A stretch of 64,000 nt of DNA, taken from assembly GCF_014805685.1 (NCBI RefSeq), contig NC_060885.1, positions 12,317,132 through 12,381,131 on the forward strand. Reading direction: 5' to 3'. Origin of the DNA: Silurus meridionalis (Eukaryota; Chordata; Actinopteri; Siluriformes; Siluridae). The position numbers and the translations under genes are program-made. The notes beneath the pieces were generated by a model. That model ran no database searches, was not told the DNA's origin, and saw only the letters and a program-made list of their open reading frames with translations. Below are positions 47,805 to 59,620 of the stretch, one piece after another. The first letter of the stretch is position 1; every line of letters starts with the position of its first letter.

Positions 47805-50433
47805 GTAAGTTACACAACGCATCAACTTACAGTAGAAAATCATTCCTCAGAAAATGATCGAGAATCAATCATAATTGTAGCTCTTTCTCTGCATTATCAA
47901 TCCCAACCCCATTATGAATTTATTATCAGGTCTTTGATGGGCTGCATCACACGTGACAGAAAACCATGATTTTATCTATGCATGCAAGAAGACTATAGAC
48001 GTGAATATCCTTTTTTTTTCTTTCTCCAAACAGTTCACTGCAGCAAAATTGAGAAAGCTAATAGTGGCACATCAGCTCTTAGGAGTGCATTTGTTTCATT
48101 ATTGCTCATTTCCTGACCAGTGATTTATTGTTACAGTCACAAGCTTCATATATGCCATTTTAGGCTTTTTTTAGGGTTTTTGCCCAGGAGTGTATTTTAC
48201 ATACTTTATATCAACAGTTGTTTCTTTGGTTTGGGACTTATACTATGCACTGTTAAATACTGGAAGAAAAAGTGCTGGAAAAATGATGATTTAGCAATTT
48301 TTTAACAAAATTCGACAAAGAACTCTGATTACAACAAGTGAGTGTGAACAAAACACTAAGTGCATTGAACTAGAAAGCTTAAGTTAACAGTTGCGATCAG
48401 AACACTCTAAACTAATCTACAGTTACAGCTGATTTGGGTTCATAGGGTTTTTGAAATTTTTTGAGGGTACGTTTTTGAAATGAGATATATGTTTCGGTTC
48501 TGTATTATTCTGCTCTGGACCATTTAAAATGTCTTTTAGATGCAGGATTAGAGCAGTAGTACATATAATAGTATATAATGTCGACATTAACAATTTAGTG
48601 AAAATACATTTGTGTATACGTTTTGGAATATTATTCAAGGGCACTATTAGAAAACATATATGACATTTAAAATAAATTAATTGTACAAACTGTATAAACT
48701 ATCATTTTATAACTCACATAATAAAACCCTGACAAATGTACATTGTCCACACACATTATGATTTCATAACCTGAGCTTTGGATCTTGTTGTCACATTAAG
48801 TTATGCACACGATTTTGACAGCACACGAAATAACAAAAGATATGAATAATTCATGACTGGTTCACGTCTGTGTTTTCACTTCTGTCTACACCTCATGCTT
48901 TCTTTCACTGTCAGTACATAATATAAGGTTATTTCTGGATTATTACACAGAAATTAAGATGTGCTCTATTAAGTAATGTGTAGGTTTGTAGCCATTTAAT
49001 GTGGGTGGAATTCAATTTGTAAAACTGAGGACTTTGCATGATTCATTTAATTTATATGACCAGGATAATTTTTCCTATCATGATCATGACTTCATATATA
49101 CTGTATATATTGTAGTATAGTATAGTATCAGTGTTATAGTATAGTATATGCTTACTTCACCTTTACATTCTGTCCATGCATATTATTATCTATTAGCATG
49201 AACTGTATTTTTTATAATAATACAAAATTGTTTTTAAAAGCAGTAATCTGAACGTAACTGAAAAAATAATAAACTCATGAACACTCCAGACAAGAAACCC
49301 TGGCAAATCCTGAAAAGCTCGGTCTGAATGTAGAGAATGCTTTCCATTGACACACTGGAATAAATTTTGAACTTAATTTGCTAGAATAAGAGCAGTGATA
49401 ATCTGTAGAGAGGATGATAGTAGCTAGCACCTACCGAATTTGTTTTAGTGTATGATTAGCTTTTTTGTTTTTCCTAACCTAGGTAAAAACAAAAAAAAAA
49501 AAACAAAAAAAACTGTATTCCAGTAATCCTCCTATTTTGGGGCTGCCTGTGTGGATGTATTTGTGACGTCACACACCATTGTAATGGTTAATGGATCATA
49601 TTATTTTTCATATATTTTTTTAAATGTAATTTTATTGTGCCATTATTTATATGATGCTTGATTAATCCATGTACCATGTTATTGTAGCGCAGTATGAAAT
49701 GTTTGCCCAGCAGGGGGCTCACACTCCTTCTCTTTCTCTTTCTATATACAAAGAAACCTAACAATGTCCTGCTTAGACTTAAAGCAGGTTTGCAGCAGTA
49801 AAAAAAAAGAAATTTAGTTTATACTGATTGAAAATATCTGATAAGTTGCTTTACATTCCTCTGACATAAAGGGAACACCGGTGTAATATGAGAAAGGGTT
49901 AATTCGACACTATGTTACACCACTGTGTTACTCTGCTGCAATCTGCAGTTTTAAGTATTATTCCATTGCAATCTTCTTAGTAGATAACATCAATTAAATT
50001 AGCAACTTTTGGAAAGGATTTTAAAACAATATACTTAAACTGCAGTAAAGAGGATTATTTACTAAATCGTGGATTTAGAGCAAAGATGGTATTGATGACA
50101 CTTTTCCTGTCAAAATCAAAGAATTTCTATTTCTTTCTGTTTCACTGGTTCTGGTTAGCGCTGTTATTTGAAAATATCATTGGATTGAGTCGGTGGGTGG
50201 GACAGAAAACAGAAAGATTTAAGAGGGGCACAGACACCCAAACTGGTAGTTACATTTCTTTCCTGAACTCTGGGTGTAGTCACATGTGTTTCAGCCAGCA
50301 GCTTACCTCTGATTGTATGCTATTAGTGAAAATGGAAAATAGGAAAGAGGTACAGGCAGTAAACAATCTAAAATACCTAATAGGCATTTGTGTGTATGCA
50401 AAATAATTAGAAACTAATTGAGACCAAATATGA

Positions 50434-51570
50434 CACATTCACTGAGCACCTTATTAGGAGCACTCATGCTGCTCAAAAAATCTCAATTCCTTGTGACACG
50501 AATAACACAAGAAAATGGAACCTGTCCTTTGAGATTCTTTTTCTTTCTATGTTGAAATGATTCTATTGGATCCAGTAGGTTTCTATTCTATTAGTGTTCT
50601 ATTGGATTCAGATCCAGTCAGGGCTAAGGCCACTGAAGAACATTTCATAAAATAACTTCAAACACTTTTAAATTGACTTAGAAGACTTTATATTTTGACA
50701 TATTGGAAGATGGCAGAAAATTGTTGCAGTGAATGGATGCACATGGCCAACAATAAGAATATTCAGATGCAAGCAATGATTGATTTGTATTAATGTTGCT
50801 CAAAGACCACCAAGAAAACATTTCCCACACCATTTTACCATCTCCACCAGCCTGGATTGTTGGGTCCATGCATTCATGCTAATGCTACCATCTGTGTGTC
50901 ACAGCATGAAATCAAGTTTAATCAGGCCAGACAACATTTTTTTTTTTTTCAGTTTTCAACTGCCCAGCGTTGGTGAGCCTGTTTCTGCTGGAGCTAAAGT
51001 TTTCTTTTCTTGGCAGACATGAAAACTCGTGATCTTCTTCTGTTGTAGTGATTCACCTTAAGGTCTATTGTGCATTCTGTGATGCTTTTCAGCTGATTAC
51101 AATTGTACAGAATGGTTCTGAGATACTGCAGGCTTTTTGTCAGCTCAAACAAGTCTACCTATTCTCCATTTCTGTTCTGGCATCAACAAGGCAATTCCAT
51201 CTTTACAACTGTTGCTCACCAGCAATTTTTTCATTATTATTCCTCCTTTCTGGGTAAACTCTAGTGACTGTTTTGCATGGAACTACCAGGAGGTGAGAAT
51301 AAAAATATATTAATACTAATAAAAATTATCATAATAAATTTTTATACAAATATAAAAAAATACTCAAACCAAAATCGCACTAATAATCATGCCTAGGTCA
51401 AAATCTTTGAGATCACAGTTTACTCCATTCCAGCATTGAATTCACCTGAATTTCCTGGCCTTTACTTGCATGATTTTTTCATTGTCCTGCTGCCACCTGA
51501 TTATCTGATAAGATAATTGCATAAATGAGCAAGTGGACGGTTAATTGTAATAAAATGGTCAGTGAGTGTA
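50434..51570 (-). mobile_element. Tc1-like transposon remnant, transposase on minus strand
   Basis: The left end 'cactgagcaccttattagga' is mirrored by the right end, whose reverse complement reads 'actcactgaccattttatta'. Near 51380-51420 the minus strand reads CDLKDFDLGMII, a damaged form of the D(F)DRGMI start of a fish Tc1-like transposase. The plus strand carries the rest as reverse complement ('ttctgtgatgcttttcagct', 'gcatcaacaaggcaattcc', 'gtaaactctagtgactgttt'). Many stops and small indels mean it is inactive. Ends are approximate. Confidence 0.8.
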
Positions 51571-51622
51571 TACTGTAAGTGTTAAATTCAGTGTATACTA
51601 GCTACTGATTGAGCCTATCTAA

Positions 51623-52118
51623 CAGTGATGGGCTGTGTGCACTTCACATCTAGGCTCGATGTCCTACCTGAATCAATTTTGAATCAGCTTGTGCAGTTTG
51701 CTTCAGTAATTTGCGAGCTCTGACTAGTGCGCACTCTGACCATCCAATCAAAGGATGTGAACATTTTTTAGACACCTTCTAGAGGGCCTTGAAGTAAGCT
51801 TGATGCAACATGGATTGTTAGCAACAGAAAGCCTGCAGTGTTCACAGTAAAGACTCAAGGCAAACAGGTACCTTTGGCCCCAGCAACACGTGATGGTTTA
51901 TATCTAATTGGCTAGAAACTCTAACCAAAATTTACACTAGGATTCACTGCTCCCAGAGGCAGTGCACATGGTAGAAACGCTATGAAATTAAGAGAATAGA
52001 CTATTGTGAATAATTTAATACACATTCATGGACAAAAATACATTAAATGTAAGTTAGTTATTCTGATAGACTTTAGGCCAGCAGAAAAGTCCTTGTTGGC
52101 CCTTATGGCCTGCCACTG
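51623..52118 (+). mobile_element. Non-autonomous hAT element, copy D, with 8-bp target duplication
   Basis: It begins CAGTGATGGGCTGTG and ends with the reverse complement of CAGTGGCAGGCCAT. A perfect 8-bp direct repeat, CTATCTAA, flanks it (51615-51622 and 52119-52126). The interior aligns with copies A and C. At 496 bp it is about half of copy C, lacking the left part. It is non-coding. Confidence 0.93.
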
Positions 52119-52780
52119 CTATCTAATTAGTTTGCTAAAATTGTTGCTCAGTTTAAAAGAGATAAATAGTAAAAGTCTCTACATAAAAAAGTCCTTAGGC
52201 AGAGCATTTATGTCGAATCATGAACATATAGTTTAAAAATATTTCTAAACAGGAAAACAAGAAGACAGAGGTGCAAACAACAACAGCTGCAAGCTTTGGC
52301 AACTCTAAATATGTTTTTCTCTTGCCATTCCTGAGAAAAAGAAAAGCATGTTTTTGTGTGATGCTAATGTGTGATCCCTAGTTGTTTGTGTGTGTTCCTC
52401 AGGTGTTTAATATTCGTTCCCCAATTTCTCAGTTGATAAAATTGTCTAAAAAGGAATGAATAAAATAAAACAAAAGAAGTGAAATTCTTTTAAGGTTGTA
52501 CAAAGCTATAACATATTAATGTCTCTAATCTTCAAAAATGACAACTTAGAACTTAACATTACTGCAACTTTTAACTTCTACTCTAATTCTACACTGATGT
52601 GCATCAATACTTGAGAGACATATCAGATAATCTCTAGGGACTGAGCGAAGGTGGGCCATTTGTTTGACCATTTGTGTCAGTTAGAAAGTGGGAATAAACA
52701 ACCACAAATGTACTATCTACATACTGATACTGATTTGTCTATTGGGCATAAAAAGAATCTACAAAATGTTTTTATATGTA

Positions 52781-53329
52781 CAGTACAGACAAAAGTTTGG
52801 ACACACCTTCTCATTCAAAGAGTTTTCTTTATTTTCATGACTATGAAAATTGTAGATTCACACTGAAGGCATCAAAACTATGAATTAACACATGTGGAAT
52901 TATATATGGAATTATATACATAACAAAAAAGTGTGAAAAAACTGAAAAATGTCATATTCTAGGTTCTTCAAAGTAGCCACCTTTTGCTTTATTACTGCTT
53001 TGCACACTCTTGGCATTCTCTTGATGAGCTTCAAGAGGTAGTCACCTGAAATGGTCTTCCAACAGTCTTGAAGGAGTTCTCCGAGAGATGCTTGGCACTT
53101 GTTGGCCCTTTTGCCTTCACTCTGCGGTCCAGCTCACCCCTAAACCATCTCGATTGGGTTCAGGTCCGGTGACTGTGGAGGCCAGGTCATCTGGCGCAGC
53201 ACCCCATCACTCTCCTTCTTGGTCAAATAGCCCTTGATGCCTTTAGTGTGACTCTACAATTTTCATAGTCATGAAAATAAAGAAAACTCTTTGAATGAGA
53301 AGGTGTGTCCAAACTTTTGGTCTGTACTG
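52781..53329 (-). mobile_element. Tc1-like transposon, internally deleted, long TIRs
   Basis: About 90 bp at each end are inverted repeats: 'cagtacagacaaaagtttgg' on the left, mirrored on the right by 'ccaaacttttggtctgtact'. TA precedes the left end; the right TA has changed to TT. The middle holds reverse-complement transposase remnants ('cacactcttggcattctctt', 'gggttcaggtccggtgactg') and then jumps to the right TIR, so most of the transposase gene is deleted. This is a well-known fish Tc1-like family. Confidence 0.93.
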
Positions 53330-56300
53330 TTGATATTTACAGTATATATTTGGATAGGATTACCTCCACCTCACATTGCTAGTATAACCCTGTTACTAAT
53401 CAGGAAAGTGCATCTCATTTAATAAAAAAGTAGCTTGCAGTCTGCTGTTGGTCAGGAAACACTAATCCACCTGACACTCATGTTTCTGGTATATGTTATG
53501 GGTATATGAGATCTGAATTATATGAGGTTTCACCTCTCATAAGCCCAGGAAGAAGAGCATCTAATGGTAAGATGCTCTAAAGCACGTTTCAAACTCAAGG
53601 CCCCAAGTTTAATTCAGTCTGCACAAACTAAATAAAATTATAATATTGAAATGGTCTCTAGGAAACTATTTTCACACTATCTAACATTCACAGCAGATAT
53701 ACACCTGCAGCGACTGCCTGTGTCCTGCACGCACCACTGTACCACACTATTTGATCTCAAACGACTGAAGCCTTGGTTAAAATCAACACCTATCTGCTGC
53801 ATCTGATGCAAGACAGACCCTCGTCTAAAAACGATTTACACAAGTTGGATGTTGGTACTGGCCAGAAATTTATTTCAAAAGGTAGAAGAAAGTATAGTAA
53901 ACAAAACCACTGTGTAATCTTTAAAATTCTGAAGAGAAATATAATGCAGTTGATTATGCATGATGGCACAAATATTGTTGTTCTAATCATTCAGCACATA
54001 AAATATTGTCAATAAATGTTTAAATACAAGTAAATAATTTTAGTAATTAATAGCAGAATATAAAATCAAAACATGTGCAGTTGAGTACAGAATGATTGAA
54101 TGGACCTTTTGTATACATCACAGTGAAGCTAATGTGCAAAACAATGATATAAACAGTACACATACTGTATGCACAAGGCTCCCAAAAAAAAAAAAAAAAA
54201 TGTTTTTAATGGTATTAACCAGCTGTTGTCAGAGCCTAGGCTGTGAATTTTAAGTCATAAAAGTCTGTGTGGTCTTAATCTGGCCTGTCTGAGAGTGGCT
54301 GAGGTACTCTGACTGTGAATAGTTAAAATAAGTGTTCCTGATTATTCACTGTGCTACTGATTATTCTATATACAGTTCATTATTTTTATTCGGTCCCATA
54401 AGGGATCACCTAAAATTTCTCTGTGCCAGCAAATTTGGTTTATTATGAACTGGCTGATCACTCAAGTGGAGTAAGTTAATAAACCTTAAGCTCGAAGCTG
54501 TTTAGCAAGATATTAAATCTAAGATGGGATTTGAATCACATCAGCATTATGATCAGTATCATAGACCACTTACAGGGTTTTAGCACAGGTCTAGCAGGAG
54601 TAACACTTTCTAAATTTATTTTCAAAACAGCAGAAACATTTAACACCTCCAATATAAGGTAAGAATATGCGAACTACAAGTCAGACAGCAGATTATGCAA
54701 ATTAGAATGCTTTATTTCAAAACTGGCAAGAAAATGATCAATATTAAGCAAAATGTGATTTACAAAAAAGCCATGACTTCTGTTCTGGCACATACTGTAG
54801 GTGATTGAGTGAACCAAAGACTTCATGGAGTACATAAATTAGTGAAACACTAATGTGTTTTTTATACAATATTGCCTTCCCAACAGAGTTTTTGGATGAA
54901 AATTACTCTTAGTCCATGACCCAGCAAAACAATATAAGTATTCATTCATTGTAATGACTTTAAAGCACCTTTGTAATTCACTAAGCACATCTGCCATGTA
55001 AGGTAAATGAAGCCATGATGCACAGTGGATTGATGTTTGAGTTCCCATTAAAAGTATCATTTGAAATACCCTTTTTGTTATGTGAAAAGACTCATCTGAC
55101 AGTGTTTTTAAATCTCTGCTCAATGCAACAAATGTAAAATGCAATTTGCTCCAACTAAAAGCTGAAATATTATTTATAATTTGAAGTATAATTTGTTTTC
55201 CACGCTTAAAAAAGCATGCAGATAAGTTGACGTTTTAAGTTCATTCCCCAGGCAGAATGCATTTCTTATTAAAAGTAATTTTATTTTATTTCTCTATATA
55301 TTAAACTGAGAACGCAGTTTGTAAATAAATATATCAGCTGGCTGACCCCAAGGTCCAGGGTCCAACAGTTTTATTTCTGTCATTCTATTTTATTTAGAGA
55401 CTTTAGTTTATTTATAATTTATGTACAAACATACTGTCCTTTAACTCTCATTCTACTCATGAAACATCCCCTAATTTTTATATCGCTGCTTGACATGGTG
55501 ATTAATAAAAAACTGCATCAAGCTGTTTTTAAAATATTAATAAGATTTCTTCTGAATGTTGCATTTGTTCTGCTTGATAAAAAAACCTTGAATGTGTATG
55601 CACATGTTATCACCTCTCAGCTACATCAATCTATCACCCTGCTAAATGAGCTGGTTGAGTTACTATACTAGCTGTTGGGGCAGAGATACCACATTTTCTC
55701 CCTATAAAATGGTTTCGTCATGAGCCTTCGGCTGCTTTTTTATTGTCCAAGTACAAAATGGAGGAAGTGTTGAAGTTACAAGCCACAAAACGAAAGTGTC
55801 TAGCTTCCCCTCACAGGCTATTTGTCTTGTTTTTATCATGCTTTGCTGCTGCATGATATTATGATCTTTACTCCATTTTCTTTTCTTTTTTTTTTGCACA
55901 AATACATTTTTTTTTATTTTATTTCTCTGCTTATTCTCTGGTAGGTCTTTCTCATGGGGGGAGATGTTTAATGTTTTGGTGGCTTAGCTTTAAAAGAATT
56001 TTAGCTTTAACGGCTGTACTGTGTTGTAAATTATTCAGTAGCAAGCTGTCTTGAAGGACAGAATAACTTGCTCCACTGTGGGAGAGACAAGCCTGTTTAT
56101 GCAGACACAGGTTCTCGAAGATCCTACAGTTACCTTCCCTTGGCTCTGGTGTAAATGGTTCAGGGAATAGAGCCACTTGACTGGCTTTATTTTATCTGCT
56201 GTTGCAGCCCAGTGACTAACCACAGACTCCCAGGAGCTTATGCTGACACACCCCGATCATGTTGCACTTCAAGATACGTCAGGTTTTAATGCTCTCCATG

Positions 56301-57484
56301 CCAAGTGGGGAAAGTAACCGAATAGCCTAGGGTATAAGTATAAAAGTGTGTCTTATGAATATGGCAGTGTTCCCAATGCTATAAACTGCAACTGCATCCT
56401 GAGGGACTGGTTTGTGGTCTGTTTCTGTTGCCTTTGGCAATGGTTCAGATGTAGAGGAGTATAAAGTCCAGAATTTAGTATCTGAGTCCTTACTAAATTC
56501 CTTATCTAGCATTTGTCGGGCCATCTGTAACTGGAAAATTAGGCAGTGATGAATTACCTGTATCATGAGATTTATTTGGAACAGCGACCACAGGGATCTA
56601 ACAAGATATGCCATAAATAAATAATGGGAACTCCAAAAACACAGCATGTGCATGACATGTAGACCCAGGTTTAGAATTAAAGCTGTCTGCAGATATATTT
56701 TTATTTACAATACAAAAAGTAATTGCTGCAGTTATTATAGTTAGGTAAGTATACTGAGAAATTGCAAGAGTATATGATCTATAAGCCAGGCAGAGAAAAT
56801 GGTGTTAGTGTCTGATACATAGACGTTCCTCTAATTCTTTTGTCTCTGTAATGCTAAACTGAGCTGATCAAACTTCCTATCACACAGCCATGTTACATTA
56901 TTACCAGCTATACCGAGTTCTTCCAATCTGCCATTTTGTGCATTCTGGTGTCACTCGTTGTGTGGGGACAGCTATCAATGCTGCTGAGAAGTTTCTGACA
57001 TTCCATTATTAGAGTGTAAAGGTAAGGTGCAGCATCCCCTAAAGGCCCTGAATCACACCTCATACATTTTATGCAGCAGCAGTGCTGGTCTGCCATTCAC
57101 TGGTCATAGCCTTGCTTGTCTTATATTGTGTTTATGATTTGCAAACACTGAACACAGTGGCATTTACAAATGGAAATGTTTATTTCTTTCTAGTAAAAGT
57201 TAACAGGTTCAGGAGAATCTGAGACTTGAAGGAATCTAGTGACTTAGAAACACAACACTAGGTATGATATGTCTGAAGGGGTTTACTAGCTTAAGCTACA
57301 ATTATAAATTTTTAAACAGGCTATTTGTTACAACTTTCCAGGTTCACTTCAACATTTTTAGAGCTTACTGAGGTTATATTGTACTGCACTCAATTCCCCT
57401 GTTTAATATTTAGGATCAAGCAATCCCACTGTCAATCAATGGCCCATTTATCAGTCTTTTACTTAAGCTGTTACTACTGACAAT

Positions 57485-58065
57485 TCAGTGGTCCACTCTT
57501 TGGGACCATTTGATTACACTGCCCTCCCTTTAGAACCATCCAATTACATTGTTCTTTCTTTAGAACCACCAATTACATTGTCATCTCCTTAAGACCAACC
57601 AGTTACACTGTCCTGTCATTAACAAAAACAAAATACACTGTTCTCTTATTATCACTAACAAGTTACTCTGTCCTCCTTTTGGGACCAACAGATCACACAG
57701 TCATCTCTGTTGGACCAACAATTTTGTCATAATTTTTTATAGAAGTTATATACCATATACCAGTTATGTTGTCCTCTTTTTAGGATCACTCAATTATGCT
57801 GTCCTCTGTTTATGATCACTTACTTATACTGGCCTTCTCTTTAAAATCTCTCACTTATGATGCCCTTTCATTAGTATCACTTAATAACCCTCTCCTTCTT
57901 ATTAAGACCACCCAAGTACAAAAGTCATTATTCATAGTAAAGTTATTACGATCACACAGTTACACTATTCTTCTCTTTAGCACAACTTAGTTACATCGTC
58001 CTCTCATTAGAACCACTCAATTACACTCTTGTGTATTTAGGATTACTCAATTACACTGTCCATTA
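57485..58065. repeat. Degenerate minisatellite, unit about 30-36 bp
   Basis: Roughly 16-18 diverged tandem units built on CCACTCAATTACACTGTCCT followed by a CTYTTTAG-type spacer and GGAC/GAACC. Units vary in length and sequence, indicating age. Weaker matches extend to about 57415 on the left and reappear near 58365-58430. No coding frame persists through it. Confidence 0.85.
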
Positions 58066-58467
58066 ATCATTCTTTAAAAGTTTTACATTAAAACTAAAGT
58101 TCAAGAACATTTGCTATAGTTAAACCACTGTTGCTGTATTGCTATTTCAGATCAAAATCCTGATGTTTGAAGTTCACAGTACCAATTTTTTCTTTCCTAT
58201 TTTGAATGTCAAATGTCAAAAGGTGGTAAATGACGTTATTGCAAATTTACACTTACAAGACTTTACAAATGTGGCATCATTTCTACTATGGGTGTGAGAC
58301 ACACCAAGTTTTTAATTTCAGATTAATTTATAGAACTTTCAGCTCTACTGGCCCATTCATTACATCATTCACTGTTTAACATCTCCCAGTTTACACAGTC
58401 ACAGTTTTAGGACCCTAAAATTACAATGATTTGTATTTTTATTTTTATTTTTGACTGACTCCAGGTC

Positions 58468-59620
58468 ACGAATGTAACCATGGTTCCCTAAGGGGAATGA
58501 GACGCTGCATCAACAATGTTTTAGGAATGCTTCCGCATTGTCCACGCTCTGAATCACGTGTGTAATCAGTCAAATGGAAAAGCGCAGCTGCGGGGTAACG
58601 TCACGACCTGGAAGCTATAAAAGCACATGAAAGGGAAGGAAGCTAGCAGTGTGGCTTCGAGATGTAGTGTCTCGTTCCCTCTGGAAACCATGGTTACATT
58701 TGTAACCTGGAGACGTTCCTCTTCAGGAACTCAAGCTGCTTCAACAACACTTCGGGAATGAGTGTCTAATACTGCAATGCTGACCAGTCCCTGCTTAGTG
58801 TGGAAGAGCAAAGCTAGGTCAAAGGACAGAGGGACCAGGAGTGGCACTAAGGTCAAGGCTGTAAAACCTGACAAAGTTCAGCGTGGTGGACTAGCCTGTC
58901 TTGGAGGAAAACTCCAGAGGACAAAGACTTAGAGGCTGCCACACCCCGAGTTCTGACCCCGAAAGGAGCGGGGGTAACCAGAGGACTCTAGGAGGATGAA
59001 ATAGCATCCACAATCCCTCTGCTCAACGTCTGCTTGTTCGCAGGGAGACCCTTCCTCAAAAACTGTGGAGGAAGTCAGAGCAGCTGTTTGTCTGCTATGG
59101 CTCAGCAGACAAACAGCTGCTCCGACTCCCTCTACAGTTTTTGTTCTGTGGACGTATATTGGTCCAACTACAAACCCCAGGTTCTAAAATAACACTTCGC
59201 CTCAGCGAAGCGGGGCTAGAATCGCAAGAAGCAAGAGCACCCTCCTCGAAGAGTGCTCTACATTCGCAAAGACATGCGAGCGCAATTTGTGTAGTCGGCT
59301 CCCTTGAGAACTGACCTAGCATGCTCCGCTCCCAAGCAAGCAACTCAGCCGAAGAGAATGCTTACTTTTAATTTTTTTTTATATATTTTTTCTGGACATT
59401 TACCACTTACCATTAGACAAAACACACATAGAGAGCTTCATGAACAAACAGAAGCTAGCGCCGGCTTCACTCCATGTGATTTTATAGCTTCCTGGTTATG
59501 AGGTCAGGCCGCAGGGGACTTCGACGCTTTTCCATTGGACTGATTACACACGTGGTTCAGAGCGTGGACAATTTGGAAGCATGATGCTGCACGAATTCCT
59601 GAAGGGGAACACAGTTTAAC
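58468..59620. mobile_element. Long-TIR DNA transposon, copy 2
   Basis: The left end (58468-58640) and the reverse complement of the right end (59440-59620) match over about 150 bp, including 'attgtccacgctctgaa', 'cacgtgtgtaatcagt', 'caatggaaaagcg' and 'gaagctataaa'. It shares the TIRs and the GAAGCTAGCGCCG block with copy 1. An internal palindrome at about 58665-58770 repeats the terminal sequence. There is no transposase, so it is non-autonomous. Confidence 0.88.
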
